Shown here one piece after another: positions 42,110 to 50,292 of a stretch of DNA of 64,000 nucleotides. The notes beneath the pieces are model-generated. The model did not search any database, had not been told where the DNA came from, and worked only from the letters and a program-made list of their open reading frames with translations. The stretch's first letter is position 1, and each line of letters starts with the position of its first letter. The position numbers and the translations under genes are program-made. The stretch spans positions 62,001 through 126,000 of the forward strand of contig JBBRNH010000001.1 in the NCBI GenBank assembly GCA_038230415.1. The letters are read 5' to 3'. Origin of the DNA: JBBRNH01 sp038230415. Lineage in GTDB: Bacteria; Bacteroidota; Bacteroidia; Cytophagales; Spirosomataceae.

Positions 42110-42675
42110 TTTGCAATGAAGTCATCCACCAATTGTTGCGCTCTTGCCAGCGTGTCGGGCAGGTTGTCGTTCACCAGCACCACGTCGAATCTGCTCTGAA
42201 ACGACATCTCGAAATGCACTTTAAACAGCCGTTTCGAGAGGCTGTCCTCGGTTTCGGTGCCGCGTGTCATGAGCCGTTCGCGGAGGGTGGCTTCGTCGGG
42301 GACTTTCACAAACACGGCCAACGCCCGGTCGCCGTAGTACTCTTTGAGTTTCAGGCCTCCTTGCACATCCACATCAAACAAAACGTGTTTTCCGGCATCC
42401 CACAGGCGTTGTATTTCGGCTTTGAGGGTGCCATAAAACGCGCCGACATACACCTCTTCCCACTCCACAAACTCGTTGCTGTCAATCTTTTGTTTGAACT
42501 CTTCGGGCGACAGAAAGTAATAATCCTTGCCATCCTGTTCGGCGCGGCCCCGGCGGTCTCGCGTACAGGCCGAAATAGAAAAGCCGAGAGTTTTGTTCTC
42601 GGCCAATAGATGTCTTACGATGGTTGTTTTCCCGGAACCGGATGGAGCCGAAAAAATGATGAGTTTGCCGTCCAA
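42106..42675 (-). CDS. gmk: Guanylate kinase
   Basis: Guanylate kinase (189 residues) phosphorylates GMP to GDP. The P-loop APSGSGKT lies near the start (about residues 10-17), followed by SISACTRDRRGRAEQDGKDY, a variant of the GMP-binding site, and VDVQGGLKLKE. I place the start at the TTG at 42675 (reading M/LDGKLIIFSAPSG), because homologues begin with this stretch. The open frame continues 20 codons upstream to a GTG, giving a hydrophobic N-terminus not seen in this family. Overlaps nadD by 4 bp. Confidence 0.93.
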   Translation of the reverse strand: MDGKLIIFSAPSGSGKTTIVRHLLAENKTLGFSISACTRDRRGRAEQDGKDYYFLSPEEFKQKIDSNEFVEWEEVYVGAFYGTLKAEIQRLWDAGKHVLFDVDVQGGLKLKEYYGDRALAVFVKVPDEATLRERLMTRGTETEDSLSKRLFKVHFEMSFQSRFDVVLVNDNLPDTLARAQQLVDDFIAK

Positions 42676-42782
42676 AACTACTTGGGATATAAGATTGTGG
42701 GAAGAAAGATGAAAGAGTAGAAAGTGTACCAGCACTGCGTTTATCTTTCTTCTTTTCTTTCGCGTCTAACGTCCGGTGGCTA

Positions 42783-43076
42783 TCAATTGACGCTGCTGAT
42801 TTTTGCCTGGATGGTAGCTATGAGTTGGTCAGGACAGCATTTTTTTTCCATTCGGTCCTGCATCAACTGTTTGATTTCTTTTTCGAGATGATACATTTCG
42901 ATACAGGGGCGACAGGTCTCTAAATTGACCGTCAGCCGTTCGAGTTGCTGCGCGGTGGCCTCACCATCAATGATCAGTTGAATCATTTTTAGGCAATCGG
43001 CCTGGTGGTCGCAATGATGCTTCATTTGCTTAGCCGACACGTCGGACGAAGATGAGGGATATAACGACGTTTGCAT
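42783..43076 (-). CDS. Small zinc-binding anti-sigma factor
   Basis: A 97-residue protein encoded after the ECF sigma factor gene. A His/Cys-rich start (HHCDHQADCLKM) and the motif LETCRPCIEMYHLEKEIKQ match the zinc-binding anti-sigma (ZAS) fold, in which a HxxxCxxC motif holds zinc and may sense oxidation. A final pair of Cys (KKCCPDQL) is an additional candidate. It would bind and inactivate the sigma factor at 43158 in the cytosol; it has no membrane helix. The gap to that gene is 81 bp. Confidence 0.8.
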   Translation of the reverse strand: MQTSLYPSSSSDVSAKQMKHHCDHQADCLKMIQLIIDGEATAQQLERLTVNLETCRPCIEMYHLEKEIKQLMQDRMEKKCCPDQLIATIQAKISSVN

Positions 43077-43157
43077 TGGAAAAATTTAATTTATTCCAAA
43101 AATAATTTTACACTATGTTGTTGATAGAACTGATTTGCGGGTAGAAAAAGTTTCCGA

Positions 43158-43772
43158 TCAGTCTTCGCTTTCTTCATTGTAGCCCATCGATGCTGCGTAG
43201 TCGCGCAGTTTTTCTTTAAGCAGGTTCCGGGCGCGGTGCAGACGGGACCGAACCGTGCCAATCGGAATGTCAAGAATCTTTGCCATCTCTTCGTAGGTAA
43301 ATCCTTCGATGTCGCAAAGAATGATGACCGTCCTGAAATCAACCGGCAACGAGTTCAGAGCGTTCGCCACCTCGTCGCCAATCAGGTCAGAAACCGACTC
43401 GGCCCGCAGATCAACCGTATGCTCGGCTTCGGCATCTTCTGAATTATAGGTCGTCTCAACGTCCTGATAATCAACTTTTGCCGGTTCCTTACTTTTCTTC
43501 CGGTAGTCGTTGATGAAGCTGTTTTTCAAGATTCTGAACAGCCACGCTTTTGCGTTGGTTCCCTGCTCGAAAGACGAGATAAATCGAAAGGCTTTCAGAT
43601 ACGTGTCCTGCACGAGATCGTTGGCATCGTCCTCGTCCATCGTGAGCCGGAAGGCAAAATTGTACATCGAGTCTATGTGGGGCATAAACTCCGTGTTAAA
43701 GATGCGGTATTTTTGCTCGTCGGTGTAACCGCGAGCGGGGGTATCTGGCATAATTTCGGGCATAGTCGCCAT
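43158..43772 (-). CDS. ECF-type RNA polymerase sigma-70 family sigma factor
   Basis: A sigma factor of 204 residues. Region 2 (HIDSMYNFAFRLTMDEDDANDLVQDTYLKAF and AWLFRILKNSFINDYRKK) and region 4 (VILCDIEGFTYEEMAKILDIP, GTVRSRLHRARNLLKEKL) are intact, with a linker rich in acidic residues between them and no region 3, as in the ECF group. A zinc-binding anti-sigma gene follows, which suggests redox or envelope-stress control. The start is the ATG at 43772; its promoter region is the 154 bp before the phosphopantetheinyl transferase stop. Confidence 0.93.
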   Translation of the reverse strand: MATMPEIMPDTPARGYTDEQKYRIFNTEFMPHIDSMYNFAFRLTMDEDDANDLVQDTYLKAFRFISSFEQGTNAKAWLFRILKNSFINDYRKKSKEPAKVDYQDVETTYNSEDAEAEHTVDLRAESVSDLIGDEVANALNSLPVDFRTVIILCDIEGFTYEEMAKILDIPIGTVRSRLHRARNLLKEKLRDYAASMGYNEESED

Positions 43773-43926
43773 AAAATTACAGGTTTAAGCCGTTGTATGC
43801 AGGAGCCTCCGTTTTTATAAACCGAATGGCTGATTTGCTGATGGCTAATTAGTATCTACCACAAAAATCAGTCCTTTGTTTTGGGACTGACAAAGTGGCA
43901 AAGCACAAAGTTACGGACTTGGCGCA

Positions 43927-44553
43927 CTAAAATGCCACGGCTACCCAGCCGGGGCCGGCTTTGAAGCATCGAATAGTTTGTGTTGCGTTGTGGTCGGGGA
44001 GCCGAACGTGGCCCGTGAGCGTTTCTGAGCCGTCGGCAAAAGGGTCAATAAGGAGGTGTTCGCGGAAGGTTAGTTTACGTTTGCCGTAGAGTTTGTAAAG
44101 GGCTTCTTTGGCACACCAGTACACGGCTAACCGTTCGATTTTACCGTTGGCGTGGGCGATTTCGGCTGCCGATAACACCCTTGGCACCACCCGCCCAAAC
44201 TGCTCGCGTTGCGGTTCGATGTCAATGCCAACAGGTTGCGAATCGTGCCAGACAACAGCCGCCCAGCCGCCTGTGTGCGAGAGCGAAATATGCCCCGAAA
44301 GACCAATCAGGTGGGGTTTGCCAAATTCGTCTTTCCATAAACCGGCATACTGATCGCGGCCAACGAGGGTCTGCAACGCCACCCGGCAGGCCAGCCACTC
44401 TACCCGTTGCGTGGGATGCGTAATGCCCGCCAGGTCAGACTCTTCGGCGGCAGTGAGCGGCAGGCCTGCCCGTAGCGTTGGCTCGGTTTCGTCAATCTGC
44501 CACAGCATAGCCTGGCAAGTAGCGGTCAGTAGGTAGGTAGTTGTGAGTCCCAA
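43927..44553 (-). CDS. 4'-phosphopantetheinyl transferase superfamily protein
   Basis: An enzyme of 208 residues that attaches the phosphopantetheine arm of coenzyme A to acyl or peptidyl carrier proteins. The core motifs are SHTGGWAAVVW, PVGIDIEPQRE (magnesium-binding Asp and Glu) and AVYWCAKEALYKLYGK. I keep the TTG at 44553 because the resulting N-terminus up to CQAMLWQI has the length seen in relatives; the ATG at 44508 is the alternative. With the TTG, only 18 bp separate it from the divergent WD40 gene, so at least one promoter would lie inside a coding sequence. Confidence 0.88.
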   Translation of the reverse strand: MGLTTTYLLTATCQAMLWQIDETEPTLRAGLPLTAAEESDLAGITHPTQRVEWLACRVALQTLVGRDQYAGLWKDEFGKPHLIGLSGHISLSHTGGWAAVVWHDSQPVGIDIEPQREQFGRVVPRVLSAAEIAHANGKIERLAVYWCAKEALYKLYGKRKLTFREHLLIDPFADGSETLTGHVRLPDHNATQTIRCFKAGPGWVAVAF

Positions 44554-44571
44554 ATTTTAGCGTACTGAATT

Positions 44572-45471
44572 ATGACCGTTGATAAAATAGACACCTTTGG
44601 CGGCCACCGCGACTGCGTGTACGCGCTCGAACGGGGTAACCAACCGGGGGCGTTTTTCTCGGCGGGGGGCGACGGGCTGGTGGTGCGCTGGCACCTCGAC
44701 CGGCCCGACCTCGGCGAGTTAATGGCGCAGTTGCCCGTCTCCGTGTACGCGCTCTGTTACGAGCCAGCCCGAAACCGGCTGTGGGTGGGCCAAAACTACG
44801 AAGGAATTCACCTGATTGACCCCGCCACCAAAACTGAAGCCGCATCGCTCAAACTGACCACAGCCGCGATTTTCGACATCAAAATCTACCGCAATACCGC
44901 AATCATGACCCTCGGCGATGGCGTGGTGGTGGTGATTGACGCGGAAACACTCGGCATCAGAAAACACCTCAAAGCCAGTTCGCAGTCGGCGCGGTGCGTT
45001 GCCATTAACCCCGTTGAGCGCGAATTTGCCGTTGGTTACAGCGACCATACCGTGCGGATTTTTGATCTCGAAACCTTAGCCCTGAAACAGGTTATTCAGG
45101 CTCATACCAACTCGGTATTCACGGTGGCTTACTCACCCGATTTCCGGTTTTTGCTCACCGGCAGCCGCGATGCACACCTGAAACAGTGGGACGTTGAAAA
45201 TGGCTACCAACTTACCCGCGATGTGGTGGCCCACCTGTTTGCCATTAACCACCTCGCTATCAGCCCTGACGGAACGCAGTTTGCCACTGCGAGCATGGAT
45301 AAATCGGTTAAAATATGGGAGACGGATACGCTTAAACTCCTGAAAGTGGTTGACCGCGCCCGCCACGCCGGACACGGAACATCAGTGAATCGGGTGTTGT
45401 GGACGGCCAATCCCGACAGGCTGCTCTCGGCCAGCGACGACCGAACGATTTCGGTTTGGAAGGTGGTGTGA
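44572..45471 (+). CDS. WD40 repeat protein
   Basis: A cytosolic beta-propeller of 299 residues made of about seven WD40 repeats. Typical units are GHRDCVYALE near the start, AHTNSVFTVAYSPDFRFLLTGSRDAHLKQWD around residue 180-215, and SPDGTQFATASMDKSVKIW near 240; the last blade ends in DDRTISVWKVV. There is no signal peptide and no fused enzymatic domain. It would serve as a protein-binding platform; partners are not indicated by its neighbours. A palindromic repeat begins right behind its stop. Confidence 0.93.
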   Translation: MTVDKIDTFGGHRDCVYALERGNQPGAFFSAGGDGLVVRWHLDRPDLGELMAQLPVSVYALCYEPARNRLWVGQNYEGIHLIDPATKTEAASLKLTTAAIFDIKIYRNTAIMTLGDGVVVVIDAETLGIRKHLKASSQSARCVAINPVEREFAVGYSDHTVRIFDLETLALKQVIQAHTNSVFTVAYSPDFRFLLTGSRDAHLKQWDVENGYQLTRDVVAHLFAINHLAISPDGTQFATASMDKSVKIWETDTLKLLKVVDRARHAGHGTSVNRVLWTANPDRLLSASDDRTISVWKVV

Positions 45472-45472
45472 G

Positions 45473-45574
45473 GTAGGGCGGGCGGAAGCCCGCTTATGGC
45501 TGTTAGGGCAGGCTTCCGCTGTGATCGTTCGCGCAGGGGCAAAACATTTACAGGCGGGCTTCCGCCCGCCCTAC
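45473..45574. repeat. REPIN-like palindrome (GTAGGGCGGGCGGAAGCCCGC type)
   Basis: A perfect 21-base inverted repeat (45473-45493 with 45554-45574) flanks a third, diverged copy of the arm in the middle (about 45503-45519). Each arm can itself fold around the GGCGGAAGCCCGC core. It lies directly behind the WD40 gene. Confidence 0.88.
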
Positions 45575-45679
45575 GTTCATTTTCTACCCGCAACTCCTTA
45601 CTTTTTGGCCGAAAAATTGCGTAATAGCAGAAAACACCGTTACTTTCACGGTCACAGGCGATTTTAGAAAATTCTGAGG

Positions 45680-46558
45680 ATGAAAATTACACCCATTGAA
45701 ATACGGCAACATACGTTCGACAAAGGACTGCGCGGCTACCGAACGGAAGATGTAGATGCGTTTCTATCGTCACTTTCGCAGGAATGGGAGCGGGTTTCGG
45801 GCGAGCAAAAGATGCTGAAAATGCAGCTCGAACTGGCCGAACGGGAACTGAATAAACTCAAAGAAATTGAGATGACGCTGTTCAGAACCCTCAAAAACGC
45901 CGAAGACAGCAGCAGTCAGGTTGCCGACCAAGCTACGCGGGCTGCCGAACAGCACATTGCCGAAGCCCGCCGAAAGTCAGACGAATTGCTGGCCGATGCC
46001 AAAAAACGGTCGGTGCTGATGGTGCAGGATGCTGAGAATCAGGCGCGTTACCTGAAAGATAATATCCTGAATGACCTGAAAGCGATGGAGCATGACTTTA
46101 AGGCGATGGAACGCTACAAAGACAACCTGATGGCGCAGATCAGAACCCTTGCCAGCAATGCCGTTGACAGCGTAGAACGGTTTGAGCGGAAGTTTGCCAA
46201 AAGCTCATTTCAGGAAAAAATCGCGGAGGTAAGCGGGCAGTTGGCCCCCGAACCAGAAGCAAACCCGGCCCCGGCTCCAACGCCCGAACCCATTGCCGAG
46301 ACTCCCGTTGCGTCTGTCGAAAACACTATCAACGAACCAGTTACCGAGGAGTTTACAGCGCAACAAGCCACCGACGAAACGGCTGTTTTGCCCGCGATGC
46401 CGGAACCAGAACAAGCCGAAGCAACGCGCCAAAACGACACCGACACCGACACCACTGAGACAATACATCATGCCGATTCTGTTGCCGAGGTAATTGCCGG
46501 GGATTCTGAAAAACCGGAAACCCAGAAGCAGGGCGGTTCGTTTTTTGACCAGATTTGA
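45680..46558 (+). CDS. DivIVA domain-containing protein
   Basis: A 292-residue coiled-coil protein. The N-terminal DivIVA membrane-targeting domain reads MKITPIEIRQHTFDKGLRGY followed by RTEDVDAFLSSLSQEWE, and long heptad-type helices follow to about residue 180. The C-terminal 110 residues are Pro-, Glu- and Thr-rich and probably disordered, ending in GGSFFDQI, a short terminal motif typical of the Bacteroidota form. In Gram-positive bacteria DivIVA marks poles and division sites; in Bacteroidota its role is not settled. folB starts 9 bp downstream. Confidence 0.9.
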   Translation: MKITPIEIRQHTFDKGLRGYRTEDVDAFLSSLSQEWERVSGEQKMLKMQLELAERELNKLKEIEMTLFRTLKNAEDSSSQVADQATRAAEQHIAEARRKSDELLADAKKRSVLMVQDAENQARYLKDNILNDLKAMEHDFKAMERYKDNLMAQIRTLASNAVDSVERFERKFAKSSFQEKIAEVSGQLAPEPEANPAPAPTPEPIAETPVASVENTINEPVTEEFTAQQATDETAVLPAMPEPEQAEATRQNDTDTDTTETIHHADSVAEVIAGDSEKPETQKQGGSFFDQI

Positions 46559-46567
46559 CGAACCATT

Positions 46568-46918
46568 TTGGGAACCATCGCACTCGAAGGGCTGGAGTTT
46601 TTTGCCTATCACGGCTTCTACGACGAAGAGCAGAAAATCGGCAACAAATACGCCATTGACATCACGATCACCACTGATTTTTCGGAAGCCGCCCGGCGCG
46701 ACCGGCTGCGGGCAACCGTCAACTACGAAGACCTGTACCGGGTAATTGTGGCCGTGATGCAGCAACCCGCCCGGCTTCTTGAACATATTGCCCACCGGAT
46801 TATTCAGGATGTTCGGCGGCAATACCCTGACGTTCAGGCGGTTGAAGTAAGCGTCTCGAAATTCAACCCGCCCATCGGCGGAGTTTGCCACCGGGCCAAA
46901 ATCACGTTGAAGGAATAG
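46568..46918 (+). CDS. folB: Dihydroneopterin aldolase
   Basis: FolB (116 residues) splits dihydroneopterin to 6-hydroxymethyl-dihydropterin in folate synthesis. The start region LEGLEFFAYHGFYDEEQKIG with its catalytic context, VNYEDLYRVI, LLEHIAHRI and the closing SVSKFNPPIGG are all present. It begins with TTG 9 bp after the DivIVA gene, with no ATG that would preserve the conserved N-terminus. It ends directly at a purine/pyrimidine palindrome that separates it from convergent ytxJ. Confidence 0.93.
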   Translation: MGTIALEGLEFFAYHGFYDEEQKIGNKYAIDITITTDFSEAARRDRLRATVNYEDLYRVIVAVMQQPARLLEHIAHRIIQDVRRQYPDVQAVEVSVSKFNPPIGGVCHRAKITLKE

Positions 46919-47023
46919 GGGGGAGAAAGGGAGGAGACGGAAGAAAGGGAGGAGACGGACGAGAGGGTACAGAACTGAAACCCCTTTCGTCCCCTTCGTC
47001 CCCCTCGTCCCTCTTCTCCCTTT
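46919..47023. repeat. Purine/pyrimidine palindromic element between folB and ytxJ
   Basis: A purine-only left arm (about 46917-46967) and a pyrimidine-rich right arm (about 46980-47015) pair imperfectly around a short loop. It fills the whole gap between two convergent stop codons and could terminate both. Its composition and arm sequence resemble the element inside the FAD/Fe-S gene (30080-30200). Confidence 0.8.
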
Positions 47024-47356
47024 TTAAACAACCTTCTTCGCTACGGCATCGAATGAGATACTGTAATGAGATTCGTCATAAACGGCTTCTCCGTTTTTAA
47101 TCAGCAATACCTGGGGCGATTGATGCTCAACGCCAAAAGCATCGGCAACCTGTTTCGAGAGGGCGCGGTTTGCCAGTAAATCCAGATAGTAGGGCTTTAT
47201 GCCAGCCGTATCCTGCCAGTTGCGCTCCATCCGTTTGAGCGCCATTGCGCTGATCGAACACGTGGTGCTGTGTTTAAAAATCATCACCGGCTGTTGCGCC
47301 GATTCTTCTTTGATGGCGGCTAACTGGCCGTTTTCGGTAAGTTTGTTCCAGTTCAT
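47024..47356 (-). CDS. ytxJ: Bacillithiol system redox-active protein YtxJ
   Basis: A thioredoxin-fold protein of 110 residues, a monothiol bacilliredoxin that removes bacillithiol from oxidised proteins. MIFKHSTTCSISAMALKRME contains the single active Cys in the TCS motif; YYLDLLANRALSKQVADAFG and HQSPQVLLIKNGE with its cis-Pro complete the fold. The ATG at 47356 gives MNWNKLTENGQ, the family's usual start; the frame runs further upstream but that part would overlap kdtA's start. Its presence suggests that bacillithiol is the low-molecular-weight thiol here. Confidence 0.92.
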   Translation of the reverse strand: MNWNKLTENGQLAAIKEESAQQPVMIFKHSTTCSISAMALKRMERNWQDTAGIKPYYLDLLANRALSKQVADAFGVEHQSPQVLLIKNGEAVYDESHYSISFDAVAKKVV

Positions 47357-47386
47357 TGTCAGTAGTTTTGCGCTAAATAACACACT

Positions 47387-48643
47387 GTGGCAAAACTGAT
47401 TTATCAAACGGCAATCCGGTTGTATGGGTTCCTGATTCGGGTGGCCGCGCTGGGCAACCCCAAAGCCCGGCTATGGGTGGCGGGTCGGCAAAACTGGTAT
47501 CCTAAACTGGCCGCGCAACTGAGCGGTAACATCGCCCCGGTGATTTGGCTCCACGCGGCTTCGCTGGGCGAATTTGAGCAGGCCCGGCCCGTGCTGGAAT
47601 CCCTCCGTGAGCAACACCCTGACCACAGACTTCTGGTGACGTTCTTCTCGCCGTCGGGCTATGAAGTCCGTAAAAACTACGCCGGGGCTGATGTGGTTGC
47701 GTATCTGCCGCTTGATACGCCCGCCAACGCCCGGCGGTTTGTGGCCCTCGCGAAACCTCGGTTGGTCTTGTTTGTGAAGTATGAATTTTGGGCCAATTAT
47801 CTCCTCGAACTCAAAACCCAAAACGTGCCGACAGTGCTTTTTTCGGCGGTTTTCCGGCCCGGTCAGGCGTTTTTCCGATGGTACGGCGTTTTTCAGCGCA
47901 GTCTGCTAATGTGTTTCAGTCATATTCTCGTGCAAAATCAGAAGTCGGTTTTGCTTCTGCAATCCGCTGGTTACGAAGCCGTTACGCTGGCCGGTGACAC
48001 CCGCTTTGACCGCGTGGCCGACATTGCCGCATCTGCCCAAACCTTCCCGACTATAGAAACCTTTTGCGCCGACATACCAACGTTGATTACGGGTAGCGTC
48101 TGGCCCGATGATATGGCCGTGCTGGTTCCGTTTTTGAACTCGTTTGCCGGGCCGTTACGGGTTGTGATTGCCCCGCACGAGATCGATGCTGAACAGATTA
48201 GCCGTTGGCGCGGGCAGTTAACGCAACCGTCGGTGCTGTATTCTGAACTGGCAAACCAACAGGCTGACAGTCAGGCCCGTTATCTATTTATTGATAACGT
48301 CGGGATGCTGGCTTCGCTCTATCAATACGGGCAGTTTGCGTTTGTGGGCGGTGGGTTTAAACGGGGCGGACTGCATAACATTCTCGAACCGGCCACGTTT
48401 GGTTTGCCCGTATTTTATGGGCCGGTGATTGACAAGTTTCCCGAAGCATTGGCATTGGTATCTGAGGGTGGGGCGTTTCTGGTTTCGGACAATTTTGCGG
48501 CTGATTTCAGGAAACTCTATTACAATCCTGCCGAACGCACCCGCGTTGGGGCAGTCAGCCGGGGGTATGTGCAACGGAACATTGGCGCAACGGCGACCGT
48601 TGTGCAGGTTGCAAACAGGTTTCTAACCAAACAACTCAGTTGA
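47387..48643 (+). CDS. waaA: 3-deoxy-D-manno-octulosonic acid (Kdo) transferase
   Basis: A membrane-associated glycosyltransferase of 418 residues that adds Kdo to lipid A during lipopolysaccharide synthesis. A N-terminal hydrophobic helix (LIYQTAIRLYGFLIRVAAL), IWLHAASLGEFEQARPVL (its conserved Glu is the catalytic base in the family), KYEFWANYLLELK and, at the C-terminal lobe, FAFVGGGFKRGGLHNILEPA mark it. The start is a GTG at 47387. RsgA follows with a 4-bp overlap (TTGA). Located 30 bp from divergent ytxJ. Confidence 0.95.
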   Translation: MAKLIYQTAIRLYGFLIRVAALGNPKARLWVAGRQNWYPKLAAQLSGNIAPVIWLHAASLGEFEQARPVLESLREQHPDHRLLVTFFSPSGYEVRKNYAGADVVAYLPLDTPANARRFVALAKPRLVLFVKYEFWANYLLELKTQNVPTVLFSAVFRPGQAFFRWYGVFQRSLLMCFSHILVQNQKSVLLLQSAGYEAVTLAGDTRFDRVADIAASAQTFPTIETFCADIPTLITGSVWPDDMAVLVPFLNSFAGPLRVVIAPHEIDAEQISRWRGQLTQPSVLYSELANQQADSQARYLFIDNVGMLASLYQYGQFAFVGGGFKRGGLHNILEPATFGLPVFYGPVIDKFPEALALVSEGGAFLVSDNFAADFRKLYYNPAERTRVGAVSRGYVQRNIGATATVVQVANRFLTKQLS

Positions 48644-49569
48644 CCCAAATAGGCTTAGTTATCCGCTCAACCGGCTCGTGGTACGAAGTTCGTAACGAGG
48701 ACGGCCATATTTACCGCGCCCGGCTCAAAGGCAAATTCAAACTCCAGGGTCTGAAAGTGACCAACCCCATTGCTGTTGGCGACCGGGTGCGTTTCGACGT
48801 GGGAGACGTGGCCGAAAATACCGCCATGATCTCCGGTATCGAAGCCCGCAAGAACTATATCATCCGGCAGTCTGTCCACAAAACCGCGCACGGCCACATC
48901 TTAGCCGCCAACCTCGACCAGGCCGTAATGCTGGCAACCCTTGCCATGCCCCGCACCTCGCTCGGCTTCATTGACCGCTTCCTCGTCACTGCCGAAGCGT
49001 TCCGTATTCCGACGACGATTGTGTTCAACAAAACTGACATCCTGAACGACGAAGGGCTTGATTTTCAGCACGAAATCAGGGCCATGTATGAGCGTATCGG
49101 CTATAATTGTTTAGAAACGTCGGCTACTGAAGGTGATGGCGTTGATGCTTTCCGGGATTTGCTCGATCAGAAAGTGACCCTTTTAGCCGGTCATTCGGGC
49201 GTGGGAAAATCATCGTTGGTGAATGCCATTGCCCCGGACTTAGACCTCCGCACGAACGAGATTTCGAGTTTTGCCAACAAAGGCGTTCACACCACCACCT
49301 TTGCCGAGATGTTTGAACTCGCCCCTGACACCTACATTATTGACACGCCGGGCATTAAAGAATTGGGTTTGGTGGAGATGAAGAAAGACGAAATCGGGCA
49401 TTATTTCCCCGAAATGCGCGACCTCATGAATCAGTGCCGGTTCCATAACTGCCTGCACCTCAACGAGCCGGGCTGCGCCGTGAAAGCCGCCGTTGCTGAT
49501 GAAACCATTGCCGACAGCCGCTACGCCAGTTATTTGAGCATGATAGAAGGTGGGGATAACCGGCGGTAA
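48640..49569 (+). CDS. rsgA: Ribosome small subunit-dependent GTPase A
   Basis: RsgA (309 residues) is a circularly permuted GTPase that helps mature the 30S ribosomal subunit. An OB-fold domain at the N-terminus (GSWYEVRNEDGHIYRARLKG) is followed by G4 (IVFNKTDIL), G1 (LAGHSGVGKSSLVNAI), and G3 (DTPGIKEL) in permuted order. A zinc site follows near residue 265 (CRFHNCLHLNEPGCAV). It starts with TTG overlapping the waaA stop, so both are translationally coupled. Confidence 0.96.
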   Translation: MTQIGLVIRSTGSWYEVRNEDGHIYRARLKGKFKLQGLKVTNPIAVGDRVRFDVGDVAENTAMISGIEARKNYIIRQSVHKTAHGHILAANLDQAVMLATLAMPRTSLGFIDRFLVTAEAFRIPTTIVFNKTDILNDEGLDFQHEIRAMYERIGYNCLETSATEGDGVDAFRDLLDQKVTLLAGHSGVGKSSLVNAIAPDLDLRTNEISSFANKGVHTTTFAEMFELAPDTYIIDTPGIKELGLVEMKKDEIGHYFPEMRDLMNQCRFHNCLHLNEPGCAVKAAVADETIADSRYASYLSMIEGGDNRR

Positions 49570-49599
49570 AATGAGGTTTACAATGGTACAGATAACCAT

Positions 49600-50292
49600 T
49601 TACGATACCAGCCTCGCAATGCCGAACGCAGCCGCAGCCGCTACGGCCCCAATCAGCATCACCTGAACCGCCCCGGCCAACGCGGGTTGCCGGGTGACGC
49701 GGCTCTTGAAAAATCCGAAAACAAAGAGACAAATCAACGTCACAATCGCCGAATACAACAGACCATCGGTGGGCGTGTCGGCAAAGAAATACGGCGACAA
49801 CGGCACAAATCCCCCCACAATGTATGACCCGCCAATAGTCGCTGCACTTTTCAGGGCGCGGTTGGGGTCGGGTTCGGTCAGGCCGAGTTCGTGCTTCATC
49901 ATAAACGAAACCCACTGGTCTTTGTCCTGCGCGAGTTCGTCGGCAACGGCGCGTTGCAGGGCCGGGCTGATGCCATATTCGGCCAGTACATCACAGACTT
50001 CCTGTTTTTCGAGGGCGGGTACGCGGGCCACTTCGTCGTATTCGCGCTGGCGTTCCGACTGGTAATAGTCCACTTCGGTGCGCCCGGCGAGGTAGCCGCC
50101 CAGCCCCATGGCAATAGACCCGGCCACGATTTCGGCCAGCCCCGCCGTTACCACAATGCCCGACGAAGCTACCGCCCCGCTCAACCCAGCCGCCAGCGCA
50201 AACGGAACCGTGAGACCGTCAGACATTCCGATGACGACATCAGTAATAAAATCAGAGTTTTGAACGTGATTTTCGGGATGTTCGGTAGTCAT
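49600..50292 (-). CDS. VIT1/CCC1 family iron/manganese transporter
   Basis: A membrane protein of 230 residues related to yeast CCC1 and plant VIT1, which move Fe or Mn ions out of the cytosol. VVIGMSDGLTVPFALAAGLSG is the first helix with its conserved Asp, and MGLGGYLAGRTEVDYY the second. An acidic helical metal-binding part with KHELGLTEPDPNRALKSA precedes the last three helices. Its ATG overlaps the stop of the efflux adaptor gene by 4 bp, so it is the last gene of the metal-efflux operon. Confidence 0.92.
   Translation of the reverse strand: MTTEHPENHVQNSDFITDVVIGMSDGLTVPFALAAGLSGAVASSGIVVTAGLAEIVAGSIAMGLGGYLAGRTEVDYYQSERQREYDEVARVPALEKQEVCDVLAEYGISPALQRAVADELAQDKDQWVSFMMKHELGLTEPDPNRALKSAATIGGSYIVGGFVPLSPYFFADTPTDGLLYSAIVTLICLFVFGFFKSRVTRQPALAGAVQVMLIGAVAAAAAFGIARLVS

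Noticed and set aside
45473..45574. Possible CRISPR repeat because of repeated GGCGGAAGCCCGC-like units
   Set aside because: Only three copies exist, in opposite orientations and without equal-length spacers; a REPIN-like palindrome explains them. No cas genes are present.
46205..46891. 228-codon open frame on the minus strand
   Set aside because: Antisense to the DivIVA-like gene and folB, both well supported. The Gly/Val-rich repeats are the complement of the Pro/Glu-rich tail.
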